Source of the DNA: an uncultured Chryseobacterium sp. | Lineage (GTDB): Bacteria; Bacteroidota; Bacteroidia; Flavobacteriales; Weeksellaceae | Length of the DNA stretch: 64,000 nucleotides | Direction: 5' to 3' | NCBI GenBank assembly: GCA_913778505.1 | Contig: CAJYWD010000031.1 | Location: 62,001-126,000 of the forward strand | In this document: piece after piece, positions 15,979 to 24,303 of the stretch | How the letters are laid out: each line of letters opens with the position of its first letter | How positions within the stretch are numbered: the stretch's first letter is position 1 | The notes under the pieces: model-generated | Database searches by the model: none | Seen by the model: the letters and a program-made list of their open reading frames with translations, nothing else | Told to the model about the DNA's origin: nothing | Program-made: the position numbers and the translations under genes

Positions 15979-18513
15979 ATGAGATTAAGATTTATACCCA
16001 TCATTTTCTTCGTAGCATCTGCCTATTTCCATGCGCAGGTTGTTACACCGGGTACCAATGCAGAAAGCACGGAGATTGTAGGAAACCAAAACGGCGAATA
16101 TGTCCTGAAGGACATCGTAGTCGATGGGGTGAAGCGTTATACGCCAGCCCAGATTTTGCGTTTTACAGGTCTTGTGAAAGGGGAAAAGCTGGAGATCCCG
16201 GGTCAGCGGGTCAGTAATGCCGTGAAGAAACTCTGGGAAACACAGTCCTTTTCCAAGGTTGAAGTTTACGTTCAGGATGTGGAAGGGCAGAATGTGGTTC
16301 TGCAGTTTTCACTACAGGATCTTAAGGAGCTTGGCGAGGTAAAGTTTACAGGCAAAGGAATCGGAAAATCCAAGAATGAAAAGCTGATCAAGGATAATAA
16401 CCTTAAGCCGGGAACTAAAATTAATAATAACCTGGTATCCAGCCTTCAGAACAAAATCCCTCAGGAATATATTGCCAAAGGTTTTGCTGATGCCAAGATC
16501 AATATCCAGGAAAAAGCCAACGGAACGGATGCCAATCTGGTAGACTGGACCATTGAAGTGGATAAAGGCAAGAAAGTCAAAATCGATAAAATCGAATTCG
16601 TCGGTAATGATCAGGTTTCCGACAGGAAACTGAAAAAGAACGGATTCAAAAATACCAAGCAGAAACGTTTTCTTCTCGGCATTCTGAAGCCTTCCAAATT
16701 TGTACAGGACAAATATGATGAGGATAAGCGTAACCTTATCAGCTATTATAATTCATTAGGTTTCCGTGATGCAACCATTGTGTCCGATTCGGTGACCAGA
16801 AATGAGAAAGGCTACAATATCAATGTAAAACTGAACGAAGGTAAAAAATATTACATCGGTGATATCAATTTCATCGGAAATACTACCTTTTCCAATGAGT
16901 TCCTTCAGAAAATATTGGGCTACAAAAGTGGCGATGTTTATGATGCAGTAGGATTTAACAAGAAAGTTGGCGAAGATGGTGGTAAGGAAGATGATTCCGA
17001 TATCAAGTCCATCTACATGAATAACGGTTTCCTGTTCTCCAACGTGACACCGATCGAAAAATCCGTAAAAGGTGATTCCATCAATCTTGAGATCCGTATT
17101 AACGAAGGCGAAAAGGCTACCTGGAACCGTGTGACATGGTCCGGAAATACCACCACGCATGACCACGTGATTCTGAGGGCTCTGAGAACCAAACCAGGAA
17201 CACTGTTTGCCAAGTCCGATATCAAGAGAACTTACTTCGAATTGGCAGGAATGCAGTTTTTCGATCCTCAGCAGATCGGCACGGATGTGAAGCCAAATCC
17301 TCAGGATAACACGGTGAACATGCATTGGACACTGGTGGAAAAGGGATCTTCCCAGGTGCAGCTACAGGCCGGTTACGGTGGTGGCTCATTCATCGGGACG
17401 CTGGGCTTGACGTTCAACAACTTCTCTCTGAGAAACTTCCTGAAATTTAAGGATTTTAAACCGGTGCCTCAGGGTGATGGCCAGACTTTATCGCTTCAGG
17501 CGCAGGCAGGGCAATATTTTACCAACTACGGAATCTCATTTACAGAACCATGGTTGTTCGGGACTAAACCAACGGCATTAAGTGTGGGACTTAATTACTC
17601 CAGGGTTAATTACTCTTACACCACGGGAGATCAGACCATGAATATCTTCTCCGCAACTGCTGGTCTTTCCAGAGTGCTGAAGTGGCCGGATGACTATTTT
17701 TCATTATATACCGGAATCCAGTTTCAGAGTTACGATTTCAGAAATTATCCGTTCTATTTTGGTGACAAACTAGAGGAAAATGGTAATACAAAATCTTTCA
17801 GTTTTAACATCGGTCTGAGCAGAAACTCAGCGGGTCTGGATCCTGTGTTCCCAACTTATGGTTCCAACCTGGAAGCTTCTTTAAAATTCACGCCGCCATA
17901 CTCCTGGTTCAGTAATAAGGATTATGCCACAATGAGCGTACTGGACAAGTACAAGTGGATGGAATTCTATAAAGTTAAGTTGAAAGCGGATTTCTATAAC
18001 GAGGTGATCGGGAAATTAGTGCTCAGGACCACAGGTGAGATGGGGTTCCTTAATGGTTATAGTAAGGAATTAGGACCACCGCCTTTCGAGAGATACTATG
18101 TCGGTGGTGTAGGTCTTTTCAATGGTCGATTTGATGGCCGTGAGCTTGTACCTTTGCGGGGTTATGAGAATGCATCCTCAACCGGATTCAGCCAGTCCTC
18201 TCCATACGACATCACGCCGTATGGTGGTGCTACGATCTATAACAGATTTGCAGCAGAATTACGTTATCCTATTTCAATGAACCAGACCGCAAAGATTTTT
18301 GCCCTGACATTTGTAGAAGCAGGTAACGCATGGAACAGCTTCGGAACATACAACCCTTTCAGGCTGAAGAGATCTGCCGGTTTGGGGATTAGAGTGTCCA
18401 TGTCTGCATTCGGGTTGATAGGATTCGATTTTGCGTATGGATTTGATAAAACACTGGGTGGTACAGAACCTTCCGGATGGCAGACACATTTCTTGATGAA
18501 TCAGCCTTTATAA
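15979..18513 (+). CDS. bamA: outer membrane protein assembly factor BamA
   Basis: An 844-residue Omp85 protein that inserts beta-barrel proteins into the outer membrane. The signal peptide (MRLRFIPIIFFVASAYFHAQ) is followed by five POTRA domains. They can be traced by strand starts such as VLKDIVVDGVKRYTPAQILR (about 40-60), KVKIDKIEFVGNDQVSDRKL and KYYIGDINFIGNTTFSNEFL. The C-terminal half is the 16-strand barrel, including LVPLRGYENASS, the conserved RGY of loop 6 (the VRGF/Y motif). The last residues, FLMNQPL, do not end in the usual aromatic residue. The neighbours uppS and two Skp-like chaperones form the classic envelope-biogenesis block. Confidence 0.95.
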   Translation: MRLRFIPIIFFVASAYFHAQVVTPGTNAESTEIVGNQNGEYVLKDIVVDGVKRYTPAQILRFTGLVKGEKLEIPGQRVSNAVKKLWETQSFSKVEVYVQDVEGQNVVLQFSLQDLKELGEVKFTGKGIGKSKNEKLIKDNNLKPGTKINNNLVSSLQNKIPQEYIAKGFADAKINIQEKANGTDANLVDWTIEVDKGKKVKIDKIEFVGNDQVSDRKLKKNGFKNTKQKRFLLGILKPSKFVQDKYDEDKRNLISYYNSLGFRDATIVSDSVTRNEKGYNINVKLNEGKKYYIGDINFIGNTTFSNEFLQKILGYKSGDVYDAVGFNKKVGEDGGKEDDSDIKSIYMNNGFLFSNVTPIEKSVKGDSINLEIRINEGEKATWNRVTWSGNTTTHDHVILRALRTKPGTLFAKSDIKRTYFELAGMQFFDPQQIGTDVKPNPQDNTVNMHWTLVEKGSSQVQLQAGYGGGSFIGTLGLTFNNFSLRNFLKFKDFKPVPQGDGQTLSLQAQAGQYFTNYGISFTEPWLFGTKPTALSVGLNYSRVNYSYTTGDQTMNIFSATAGLSRVLKWPDDYFSLYTGIQFQSYDFRNYPFYFGDKLEENGNTKSFSFNIGLSRNSAGLDPVFPTYGSNLEASLKFTPPYSWFSNKDYATMSVLDKYKWMEFYKVKLKADFYNEVIGKLVLRTTGEMGFLNGYSKELGPPPFERYYVGGVGLFNGRFDGRELVPLRGYENASSTGFSQSSPYDITPYGGATIYNRFAAELRYPISMNQTAKIFALTFVEAGNAWNSFGTYNPFRLKRSAGLGIRVSMSAFGLIGFDFAYGFDKTLGGTEPSGWQTHFLMNQPL

Positions 18514-18525
18514 AAAATAAAATAT

Positions 18526-18533
18526 TATTTTTG
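18526..18533 (+). promoter_or_regulatory. -7 box TATTTTTG four bases before the first skp ATG
   Basis: Consensus box ending 4 bases before the ATG at 18538. If used, transcription would start at or next to the initiation codon, giving a leaderless mRNA, in addition to read-through from bamA. Confidence 0.45.
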
Positions 18534-18537
18534 AAAG

Positions 18538-19191
18538 ATGAAAAAAATAGCATCACTTGTAACAATTCTTTTTCTGACCACACATATTTATGCACAGAAA
18601 ATCGGCGTGGTAGATACCAATTATGTTCTGAGCAAGCTGCCGCAGTATAAAGATGCGGAAAGCCGCCTGAATAGCCAGGTAGCGCAGTGGCAGGATGATA
18701 TCCAGAAGCAGCAGGCCGATTATGAGAGAAAGAAGGAAGCTTTCGAAAATGAAAAAGTACTTTTGGTGGGTGATCAGCTTAAACTCAGAGAGAAGGAAGT
18801 GACCGATATGGAAGCATCTATCCGTAATACAATTGGAGCAAGATTCGGGAGCAATGGCGAGGTCAATCAGTTGCGTGCCAACCTTACCAAACCTTTCCAG
18901 GATCAGATATGGAATGCCATTCAAACCGTATCTACAAAGAATAATCTGGGTATCGTTCTTGATAAAAGCAACAATATCAGCGTAATCTTTCTAGATAAAA
19001 AATACGATTATACCGACGCTGTTCTTAACATCCTCAGCAAAAATACCAAAGTGGATGACAGAAAAGGTAACGATGGCAACAGAGGCGTTTCTGCACCGGA
19101 GACCGGTAAAGGTAATAAAGGCGGAAGCCGATTCTCTCCTAAATCGGGATTACAGAGAAAGGCCACTAAAATGGAAAGTACTTCCAGATAA
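18538..19191 (+). CDS. OmpH/Skp family periplasmic chaperone (long form)
   Basis: A 217-residue secreted protein with signal peptide MKKIASLVTILFLTTHIYAQ and mature start KIGVVDTNYVLSKLPQYKDA, the standard OmpH/Skp beginning. A long charged coiled coil spans about 40-95 (QDDIQKQQADYERKKEAFEN) and forms the tentacles that hold unfolded outer-membrane proteins for the Bam complex. After the Skp core (to about 170) there is a 45-residue basic, Gly/Ser-rich tail (GNDGNRGVSAPETGKGNKGG) not needed for the fold. It lies 24 bases after bamA and directly before a second, shorter paralogue. The tail is the odd feature; its role is unknown. Confidence 0.92.
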   Translation: MKKIASLVTILFLTTHIYAQKIGVVDTNYVLSKLPQYKDAESRLNSQVAQWQDDIQKQQADYERKKEAFENEKVLLVGDQLKLREKEVTDMEASIRNTIGARFGSNGEVNQLRANLTKPFQDQIWNAIQTVSTKNNLGIVLDKSNNISVIFLDKKYDYTDAVLNILSKNTKVDDRKGNDGNRGVSAPETGKGNKGGSRFSPKSGLQRKATKMESTSR

Positions 19192-19234
19192 TGTGAATTA
19201 AAATTAAATTATTAAATAAATATAAATTTCTAAA

Positions 19235-19735
19235 ATGAACAAATTAAATGTATTAGTAGTAGCTGTTGTAATGGTGTTCGCTACTGGATTTGCAAATGCA
19301 CAGAAACTGGCTTATGTAGATATCAACGCAATCTTCACTGCTATGCCGGAAATGAAGGCTTTGGATTCTCAGTTGCAGACTTTGCAGACAGCAAAACAAG
19401 GTGAATTGGAAAAACAAGGTAAATCTCTTCAGGATCTGATGAAGAAATATCAGGACGAAGCACCTAAGCAGACTCAGGCTATCAACGAGCAGAGAAGCCA
19501 GGAAGTTCAGAAGCTTCAGGACAACCTTCAGCAGATGTATACTGCAGCTCAGAAAGATATTGCAGATAAAAGAGATGCTGGATTGGCGCCAATTGAGAAA
19601 AAAATCAACGATGCAATCTCTAAAGTGTCTAAAGCTGCCGGTTATGAGTATGTTTTCGATGCTTCTACACCCGCTTTGGTTTACAAAAACGGAACAGATG
19701 CTACGGCTGCTGTGAAAAAAGAATTAGGATTGTAA
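19235..19735 (+). CDS. OmpH/Skp family periplasmic chaperone (short form)
   Basis: A 166-residue Skp-type chaperone. Signal peptide MNKLNVLVVAVVMVFATGFANAQ, mature start KLAYVDINAIFTAMPEMKAL. A Gln/Lys-rich coiled coil spans residues about 42-125 and the C-terminal core AAGYEYVFDASTPALVYKNG closes the beta-barrel head. Length is normal for Skp. It is the second of two tandem paralogues after bamA, the arrangement usual in Bacteroidota. A strong terminator follows 20 bases after the stop, closing the porG-uppS-bamA-skp-skp unit. Confidence 0.93.
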   Translation: MNKLNVLVVAVVMVFATGFANAQKLAYVDINAIFTAMPEMKALDSQLQTLQTAKQGELEKQGKSLQDLMKKYQDEAPKQTQAINEQRSQEVQKLQDNLQQMYTAAQKDIADKRDAGLAPIEKKINDAISKVSKAAGYEYVFDASTPALVYKNGTDATAAVKKELGL

Positions 19736-19755
19736 GATTATCTTAATAAATCATA

Positions 19756-19784
19756 AAACCGCTCTTTTTCGGAGCGGTTTTTTT
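19756..19784 (+). terminator. intrinsic terminator closing the bamA-skp unit
   Basis: AAACCGCTC (19756-19764) pairs with GAGCGGTTT (19772-19780) around a seven-base loop, followed by TTTT. Stem and tail are textbook. Its T tail runs directly into the -7 box of the next gene. Confidence 0.85.
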
Positions 19785-19791
19785 ATTTTTG
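19784..19791 (+). promoter_or_regulatory. -7 box TATTTTTG four bases before the thioesterase ATG
   Basis: The consensus box starts at the T run of the terminator and ends 4 bases before the ATG at 19796. This predicts a leaderless transcript. The -33 position falls inside the terminator hairpin. Confidence 0.55.
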
Positions 19792-19795
19792 CAGT

Positions 19796-20275
19796 ATGGA
19801 ATATGAATTTTCATCCACGGTACGGATCCGTTTTGCGGACTGCGACCCGATAGGACACCTTAATAACGTCAAATATCTGGAGTATATGCTCAATGCGAGG
19901 GAAGATCACGTGGAGCAGAACTACGGATTTACCTATGAACAATACACGCGCGATACGGGATGCACCTGGGTCACCGTGCAAAACGAGATTGCTTATCTTA
20001 AAGAGGTCCGTTATAATTCGGTTGTAGAAATCACCAGCAAAACGATTTTCGTAGATGATCTTACAGCTGTGGTAGAACTGCTTATGAAAAATCAGGATGG
20101 AACAGTGCACGCTGTATTCTGGCTCACGGTCATCTATTTTAACATGAAAACCAGACGCGCGGAGAAAATGCCGCAATCTACTTTGGATAAGTTTGCGCAT
20201 TTTCTGGTAGATATAGAACATAAAAGCTTCAAGGAAAGAGTCAGCTACTTCAGGGCTCAGAACAAAATAAAATGA
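19796..20275 (+). CDS. acyl-CoA thioesterase, hotdog fold (4HBT family)
   Basis: A 159-residue soluble enzyme of the 4-hydroxybenzoyl-CoA thioesterase family. The active-site segment RIRFADCDPIGHLNNVKYLEYM (residues about 9-30) has the conserved Asp and the HxNN-type turn before the long helix. The rest follows the hotdog pattern, with strands EIAYLKEVRYNSVVEITSKT and VHAVFWLTVIYFN. It probably hydrolyses acyl-CoA in the cytosol; the chain specificity is unknown. It starts a short operon: the rfbD start overlaps its stop by 4 bases (ATGA). The start codon lies 4 bases behind a -7 box, suggesting leaderless translation. Confidence 0.9.
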   Translation: MEYEFSSTVRIRFADCDPIGHLNNVKYLEYMLNAREDHVEQNYGFTYEQYTRDTGCTWVTVQNEIAYLKEVRYNSVVEITSKTIFVDDLTAVVELLMKNQDGTVHAVFWLTVIYFNMKTRRAEKMPQSTLDKFAHFLVDIEHKSFKERVSYFRAQNKIK

Positions 20276-21147
20276 TTATGAAAAGAATCTTAGTAATTGG
20301 TGGAAATGGTCAGTTGGGACATTGTCTTCAGAAATTGGCTCCGAAATACCATGTCCAGTTTGACTTTAATTTTACAGGCTCAGATGTAGTCGATATCACC
20401 AACAAAGTTCAGATAGAACAAATGTTTCAGGACTATCAGCCGGATTACGTCATCAATGCCTCCGCATACACCGCTGTGGATCTTGCCGAGAAAGAAGAAG
20501 ACAAAGCATTTGCCATCAACGCAGAGGGCGTGGGACAATTGGCCGAGAGCTGCAAAGATCATCATGCCATCCTGATACATGTTTCTACAGATTACGTTTT
20601 CGATGGTGAAACCAATCTGAACTATTCCGAGGATGATTTTACCAATCCTATCGGCGTCTACGGCGCATCGAAAAGAAAAGGCGAAGAACTGGCTCTGGAA
20701 CATAATCCTGAAACCGTTATTTTGAGAACGTCATGGCTCTATTCCGAGTTCAACAAAAATTTTGTAAAAACCATGCTTCATCTTTTTGATGTGAAGGACG
20801 AATTGGGAATTGTTGCAGACCAATACGGGCAGCCAACCAATGCGAATAACCTTGCAGAAGCTATTATGACCATCATCGAGAGTGAAAAGAAGACATACGG
20901 TGTGTATCATTTTTCTAACTATCCGGAAACCACTTGGTTCGATTTTGCGAGCAAGATAAAAGAATTCTCGGGTTCCGGCGTTCTATTAAAACCAATCTCT
21001 ACCGAAGAGTTTCCTACGCCTGCCAAACGGCCTAAAAGAAGCACGATGTGTCTTGATAAAATCGAAAAAGATTACCACGTGGAGCTTAAACATTGGGAAA
21101 ACAGTCTGAGAGATTGTGTAGAAATCCTTAAAATAACGAATGCGTAA
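20272..21147 (+). CDS. rfbD: dTDP-4-dehydrorhamnose reductase
   Basis: A 291-residue SDR-type reductase for the last step of dTDP-L-rhamnose synthesis: NADPH-dependent reduction of dTDP-4-keto-L-rhamnose. The Rossmann motif is near the N-terminus (ILVIGGNGQLGHCL). NASAYTAVDLAE, VSTDYVFDG and the catalytic YGASKRKGE (Tyr/Lys) follow, then LRTSWLYSEFNKNFVKTML, which is typical of RmlD. Two in-frame ATGs exist at 20272 and 20278. The first overlaps the thioesterase stop by four bases, which favours translational coupling. The other rml genes (A, B, C) are not in this window, so rhamnose synthesis is split between loci. It links to the polysaccharide genes upstream. Confidence 0.93.
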   Translation: MIMKRILVIGGNGQLGHCLQKLAPKYHVQFDFNFTGSDVVDITNKVQIEQMFQDYQPDYVINASAYTAVDLAEKEEDKAFAINAEGVGQLAESCKDHHAILIHVSTDYVFDGETNLNYSEDDFTNPIGVYGASKRKGEELALEHNPETVILRTSWLYSEFNKNFVKTMLHLFDVKDELGIVADQYGQPTNANNLAEAIMTIIESEKKTYGVYHFSNYPETTWFDFASKIKEFSGSGVLLKPISTEEFPTPAKRPKRSTMCLDKIEKDYHVELKHWENSLRDCVEILKITNA

Positions 21148-21820
21148 ACTATTATATTTAATCTCAGTCTTTATATTCCAGTTCTTCTACCTTCAGTCCG
21201 TGACGCTGAATAAAGTGGAGAAAACGAACGAGAATAAGGACAAGTTTCTTTACCGTATTGCGGAAATATCCCATTCTGAATATCTGGGCGAAATCCTGGT
21301 CAATGGCTTTTCCAATGACGATGTCAGAATCTTCGGCGAAGTGTATAAAAAAGCAAAGCAGATTGGCGCCAACTCCTTTTCGCTGAAGCCGATAGAAAAT
21401 GTGGACGGCAGTTTTCAGAAATTTGATCCCGGCTACTATATGCTGAATCTCTATTATACCGAACCCGGCGAAATAAGGGGGGAGAATAATGTAGCTTACC
21501 TCGTGTCGGCTGCAGATAAAAGACAGAAAATAGCGATCGATAGCCAACCGGTAGAGATGCAGCCACGCCATTATCTTAAACTTAAACTGAAAGATCAGGA
21601 AGTTATGACAGTCTCTACGAGAAAACTGTTGGGCTCTACGGTAAAATTGTCAGGTAAGGAAGATCAGCCGGCGCTTTACTTTTCGCTGACTAATTTCAAT
21701 ATTCGCAGTAACGACAGCATATACGGCGGCATCAACCTGAAATCCGGAGATATTACAGGTCTTGAAAAATCGTTTGGTATGTTTTTGACTACCATCTACA
21801 CAGAACAAAAATTAGATTAG
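21140..21820 (+). CDS. secreted hypothetical protein (226 aa)
   Basis: A 226-residue protein that starts inside the last codons of rfbD (8-base overlap) and is probably co-transcribed with it. The N-terminus MRKLLYLISVFIFQFFYLQS is a signal peptide, so the product is periplasmic or surface-bound. The mature part is mixed alpha/beta with segments such as RIAEISHSEYLGEILVNGFS, VYKKAKQIGANSFSLKPIE and YYMLNLYYTEPGEI. The middle (AKQIGAN-x-F) recalls heavy-metal or YjfN-type alpha/beta sandwich folds, but not strongly enough for a call. I do not recognise the family. No membrane spans beyond the signal. Confidence 0.7.
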   Translation: MRKLLYLISVFIFQFFYLQSVTLNKVEKTNENKDKFLYRIAEISHSEYLGEILVNGFSNDDVRIFGEVYKKAKQIGANSFSLKPIENVDGSFQKFDPGYYMLNLYYTEPGEIRGENNVAYLVSAADKRQKIAIDSQPVEMQPRHYLKLKLKDQEVMTVSTRKLLGSTVKLSGKEDQPALYFSLTNFNIRSNDSIYGGINLKSGDITGLEKSFGMFLTTIYTEQKLD

Positions 21821-21972
21821 TGTTGATAAGTTATCACCCAGGATTAACTTTTCTTCACAATTAATTTCATTAACTTTATACAGATTTCGGATCCGGCTAA
21901 TTGTAATTGATTTACAGACCTCACTTGAAAATCATCTGAGCGGAGCTAAATCTCAAATCTAAATTATACCTA

Positions 21973-23343
21973 TTGGAAGAATTTTTTGAAAACGAACTGG
22001 CAAGACGGTTCGAAGAAATGATAGAAAACAATGATGAATTCTACTTCGACACAGAAGAATACGTGGACATCATCATTTATTATCTGGAGTTAGGAGATTT
22101 CAGCTATGCAGAACTTGCTGTAAATCATGCACTGAAAATTCATCCCAACTCATTGGAAATTAAAACAAAACAGCTGGAAGTTTTTCTGGAACTGGAGCGT
22201 TATGGCAAGGCGAAGGAACTCATCGATGAGCTGCATCAGTCTTCCCTGGAAGATACGGATTTTCTGGTTTGCTGTGCCAAGTATTACTCCAATCTCGGTA
22301 ATCCCATCAAATCTATCGAATACTGCACAAAAGCACTGGAGCTGCAGGAGGAGGAAAACTTCCTTCACAACTTCATTGCAGATGAGTATGTGAATCTGGA
22401 TGATCCGTTCAATGCGCTGAAACATTATAGCGCAGCTCTGGAGCATGATCCGTACGACGATTATGCGCTGGAAAATGTTATGGTATGCTACACCAAACTG
22501 AACAGACCTCAGGAAGCACTAGATTTTCTCAATCAATATCTGGACAGATTTCCATTCTCAGAGACGGCGTGGTACGAGTATGGGCAGTATTTTTTCAATA
22601 AGAAAAATTATGAGGAAGCCATCCGCGGATTCGATTATTTATTAGCCATCAATTCTTCGGCGGTCGGCGTATATGCCAATAAAGCATCCTGCTATGAAGC
22701 GATGGGCGAATGGGAAAAAGCAGTTGCCGTGTATGAGGAAATGCTGGAGCTGGAATATACCAAAGCTTTCACCTATTACAAAATCGGGCTGTGTTACAAA
22801 GAAGCGCAGAAACCTGTTCAGGCGCTCACTTCTTTTCAAAGATCTTTGAGGGAAGATCCTCAGTTTTACCTGGCAATGATGGAGCAGTCTCAGCTCTACG
22901 AAGATATGGGAAATCCGAAGGAAGCATTATATTTTGCACATGAAGCGGTAGCCCTCAATGAAGGCAATCTGGAATATCAGAAACGTCTTGCATTTTTGTA
23001 TATCACCTGTGGCGAGTATGAAGAGAGCCTGAGCTGCCTTAAAAAGCTGATTGAGGCAGAGCCTACTAGGTTTTATAACTGGTATGCGTATTCAGAAGTC
23101 CTGATGCTAATAGGAGAATACGAGGAAGCAGTAACAGTCCTTACGAAAGCCTTGCAGCACCAGAAGCGTGCAGAACTGTATTACCAGCTTAGCAACTGTT
23201 ATTTTCACCTGAAGAACGATGCAGAAGGTCTTCTGGCATTGGAGAAGGCGTTGGAGCTGGATCCTGGCATTAGTAAAGATATGCAGCAGAAATACCCTTT
23301 TATTAAGGATCAGGTCAGGAAGATTAAGACCAAAAAGAAATAA
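21973..23343 (+). CDS. tetratricopeptide repeat protein (456 aa)
   Basis: A 456-residue soluble protein made of about 12 TPR-like helical hairpins from residue 28 to the end (for example SIEYCTKALELQEEENF, ALTSFQRSLREDPQFYLAMM, GLLALEKALELDPG). No signal peptide is seen, so it is probably a cytosolic scaffold. The chosen start is a TTG at 21973 (LEEFFENELARRFEEMIEN). The first ATG, at 22018, would remove the acidic N-terminal helix, which seems to belong to the protein. No obvious promoter box precedes it. A perfect terminator follows within 8 bases of the stop. Partners are unknown. Confidence 0.85.
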   Translation: MEEFFENELARRFEEMIENNDEFYFDTEEYVDIIIYYLELGDFSYAELAVNHALKIHPNSLEIKTKQLEVFLELERYGKAKELIDELHQSSLEDTDFLVCCAKYYSNLGNPIKSIEYCTKALELQEEENFLHNFIADEYVNLDDPFNALKHYSAALEHDPYDDYALENVMVCYTKLNRPQEALDFLNQYLDRFPFSETAWYEYGQYFFNKKNYEEAIRGFDYLLAINSSAVGVYANKASCYEAMGEWEKAVAVYEEMLELEYTKAFTYYKIGLCYKEAQKPVQALTSFQRSLREDPQFYLAMMEQSQLYEDMGNPKEALYFAHEAVALNEGNLEYQKRLAFLYITCGEYEESLSCLKKLIEAEPTRFYNWYAYSEVLMLIGEYEEAVTVLTKALQHQKRAELYYQLSNCYFHLKNDAEGLLALEKALELDPGISKDMQQKYPFIKDQVRKIKTKKK

Positions 23344-23347
23344 AAAG

Positions 23348-23377
23348 AAAGCTCAGAGTTGCCTCTGAGCTTTTTTT
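23348..23377 (+). terminator. strong intrinsic terminator
   Basis: AAAGCTCAGAG (23348-23358) pairs perfectly with CTCTGAGCTTT (23363-23373) over a TTGC loop, followed by more T. It ends the TPR gene. Confidence 0.9.
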
Positions 23378-23546
23378 GGCGCTACTGTTCTGAGGCTGCA
23401 ATCTCAATCTCATCAGTGAACAGCAACAGCCGCCTTCTTACCCTTATCTGAAAAAAAGTGTTTTGTTCAAATTGAGTATCATGGTTATTAGCTTTCCATG
23501 CACCTGTGTTTTGCTTTTACAAAAATAGGGTGGCAGAAAGTGATTA

Positions 23547-23566
23547 TTTTACGGATATCCGTAAAA
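23547..23566. promoter_or_regulatory. 20-bp perfect palindrome, operator candidate (site 1)
   Basis: TTTTACGGATATCCGTAAAA is fully self-complementary. Its 16-bp core TTACGGATATCCGTAA recurs with one central change upstream of the 26580 gene (site 2). It lies between two convergent genes, 58 bases beyond the response regulator stop, and is not followed by a T tail on either strand, so it is unlikely to be a terminator. Confidence 0.55.
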
Positions 23567-23623
23567 AAAGAAAAAAGTTGTAATTAATTTATTTTTTTTT
23601 GTGGAAGTACTCGGTGACGCTTT

Positions 23624-24289
23624 TTAAAGAATGCCAAAATCCTTGCAAAAAGCGATCAGCTGCTCACTAGAGTTGATGGCCAGCGATTCGCGGATTTCTT
23701 TCAAACGTTTTTCCACTGCGCTCATACTTGCAGGCTTGATGTTGTGATCCTTCATGTAAGTCGGGATGTCCTTCAGCATAGTTCCGCCGGCCAATAGGGA
23801 AACCAACAACGTGTCATAATCCGAAAATTCAAAGGCATTTCTGACTTCACTTTTACCTTTCAGTTCGTACGTCAGGTACTTTTCATGGTTATAAACTGCA
23901 CGTATGGCTTTTTTCAGATCCTTCACATCCTCACGCCCTTTTTTCACGTAGCCGTTAATATGGTTCTCCTCAAAAAGCTTTTCGATCAGGACTTCTTTCT
24001 TCTCGGCAGAGAATACGATAACTTTAAGATCCGGCTGGATCTCGCGCACTGCACGGATGAGTTCTTTTCCACCTTTTAGCTGCTGAGGCCGGTGATCTTC
24101 CTCAAAAGACAAATCGGTAATCAGCAGGTCAAAGGGTTCCGCTTCCTGCAGCTGCATTTTAACCTTGCTTAGCGCATCATCACAATAATTGACGTAATCC
24201 GTATGTGGGATCTTAAAGTCACTTAGTGCTTTCTGTACGGAAATATTAGAGCTTTCGTAATCTTCGGCTATTAAAACGTTCTTGAACAT
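23624..24289 (-). CDS. response regulator, NarL/LuxR-like
   Basis: A 221-residue response regulator. The receiver domain (residues 1-125) has the acidic pair E9-D10, the phosphoacceptor D59 in LLITDLSF, S94 in IVFSAE and K116 in GYVKKG. The C-terminal domain (about 140-221, FSDYDTLLVSLLAGGTMLKDIPTYM to SSEQLIAFCKDFGIL) is helical and fits a LuxR-type helix-turn-helix, although divergent. It is encoded 14 bases downstream of the sensor kinase on the same strand and is its obvious partner. The 16-bp palindromes at 23549 and 26517, bracketing this block, are candidate binding sites. That link is inference. Confidence 0.88.
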   Translation of the reverse strand: MFKNVLIAEDYESSNISVQKALSDFKIPHTDYVNYCDDALSKVKMQLQEAEPFDLLITDLSFEEDHRPQQLKGGKELIRAVREIQPDLKVIVFSAEKKEVLIEKLFEENHINGYVKKGREDVKDLKKAIRAVYNHEKYLTYELKGKSEVRNAFEFSDYDTLLVSLLAGGTMLKDIPTYMKDHNIKPASMSAVEKRLKEIRESLAINSSEQLIAFCKDFGIL

Positions 24290-24303
24290 AATATTTGTAT
24301 TTT

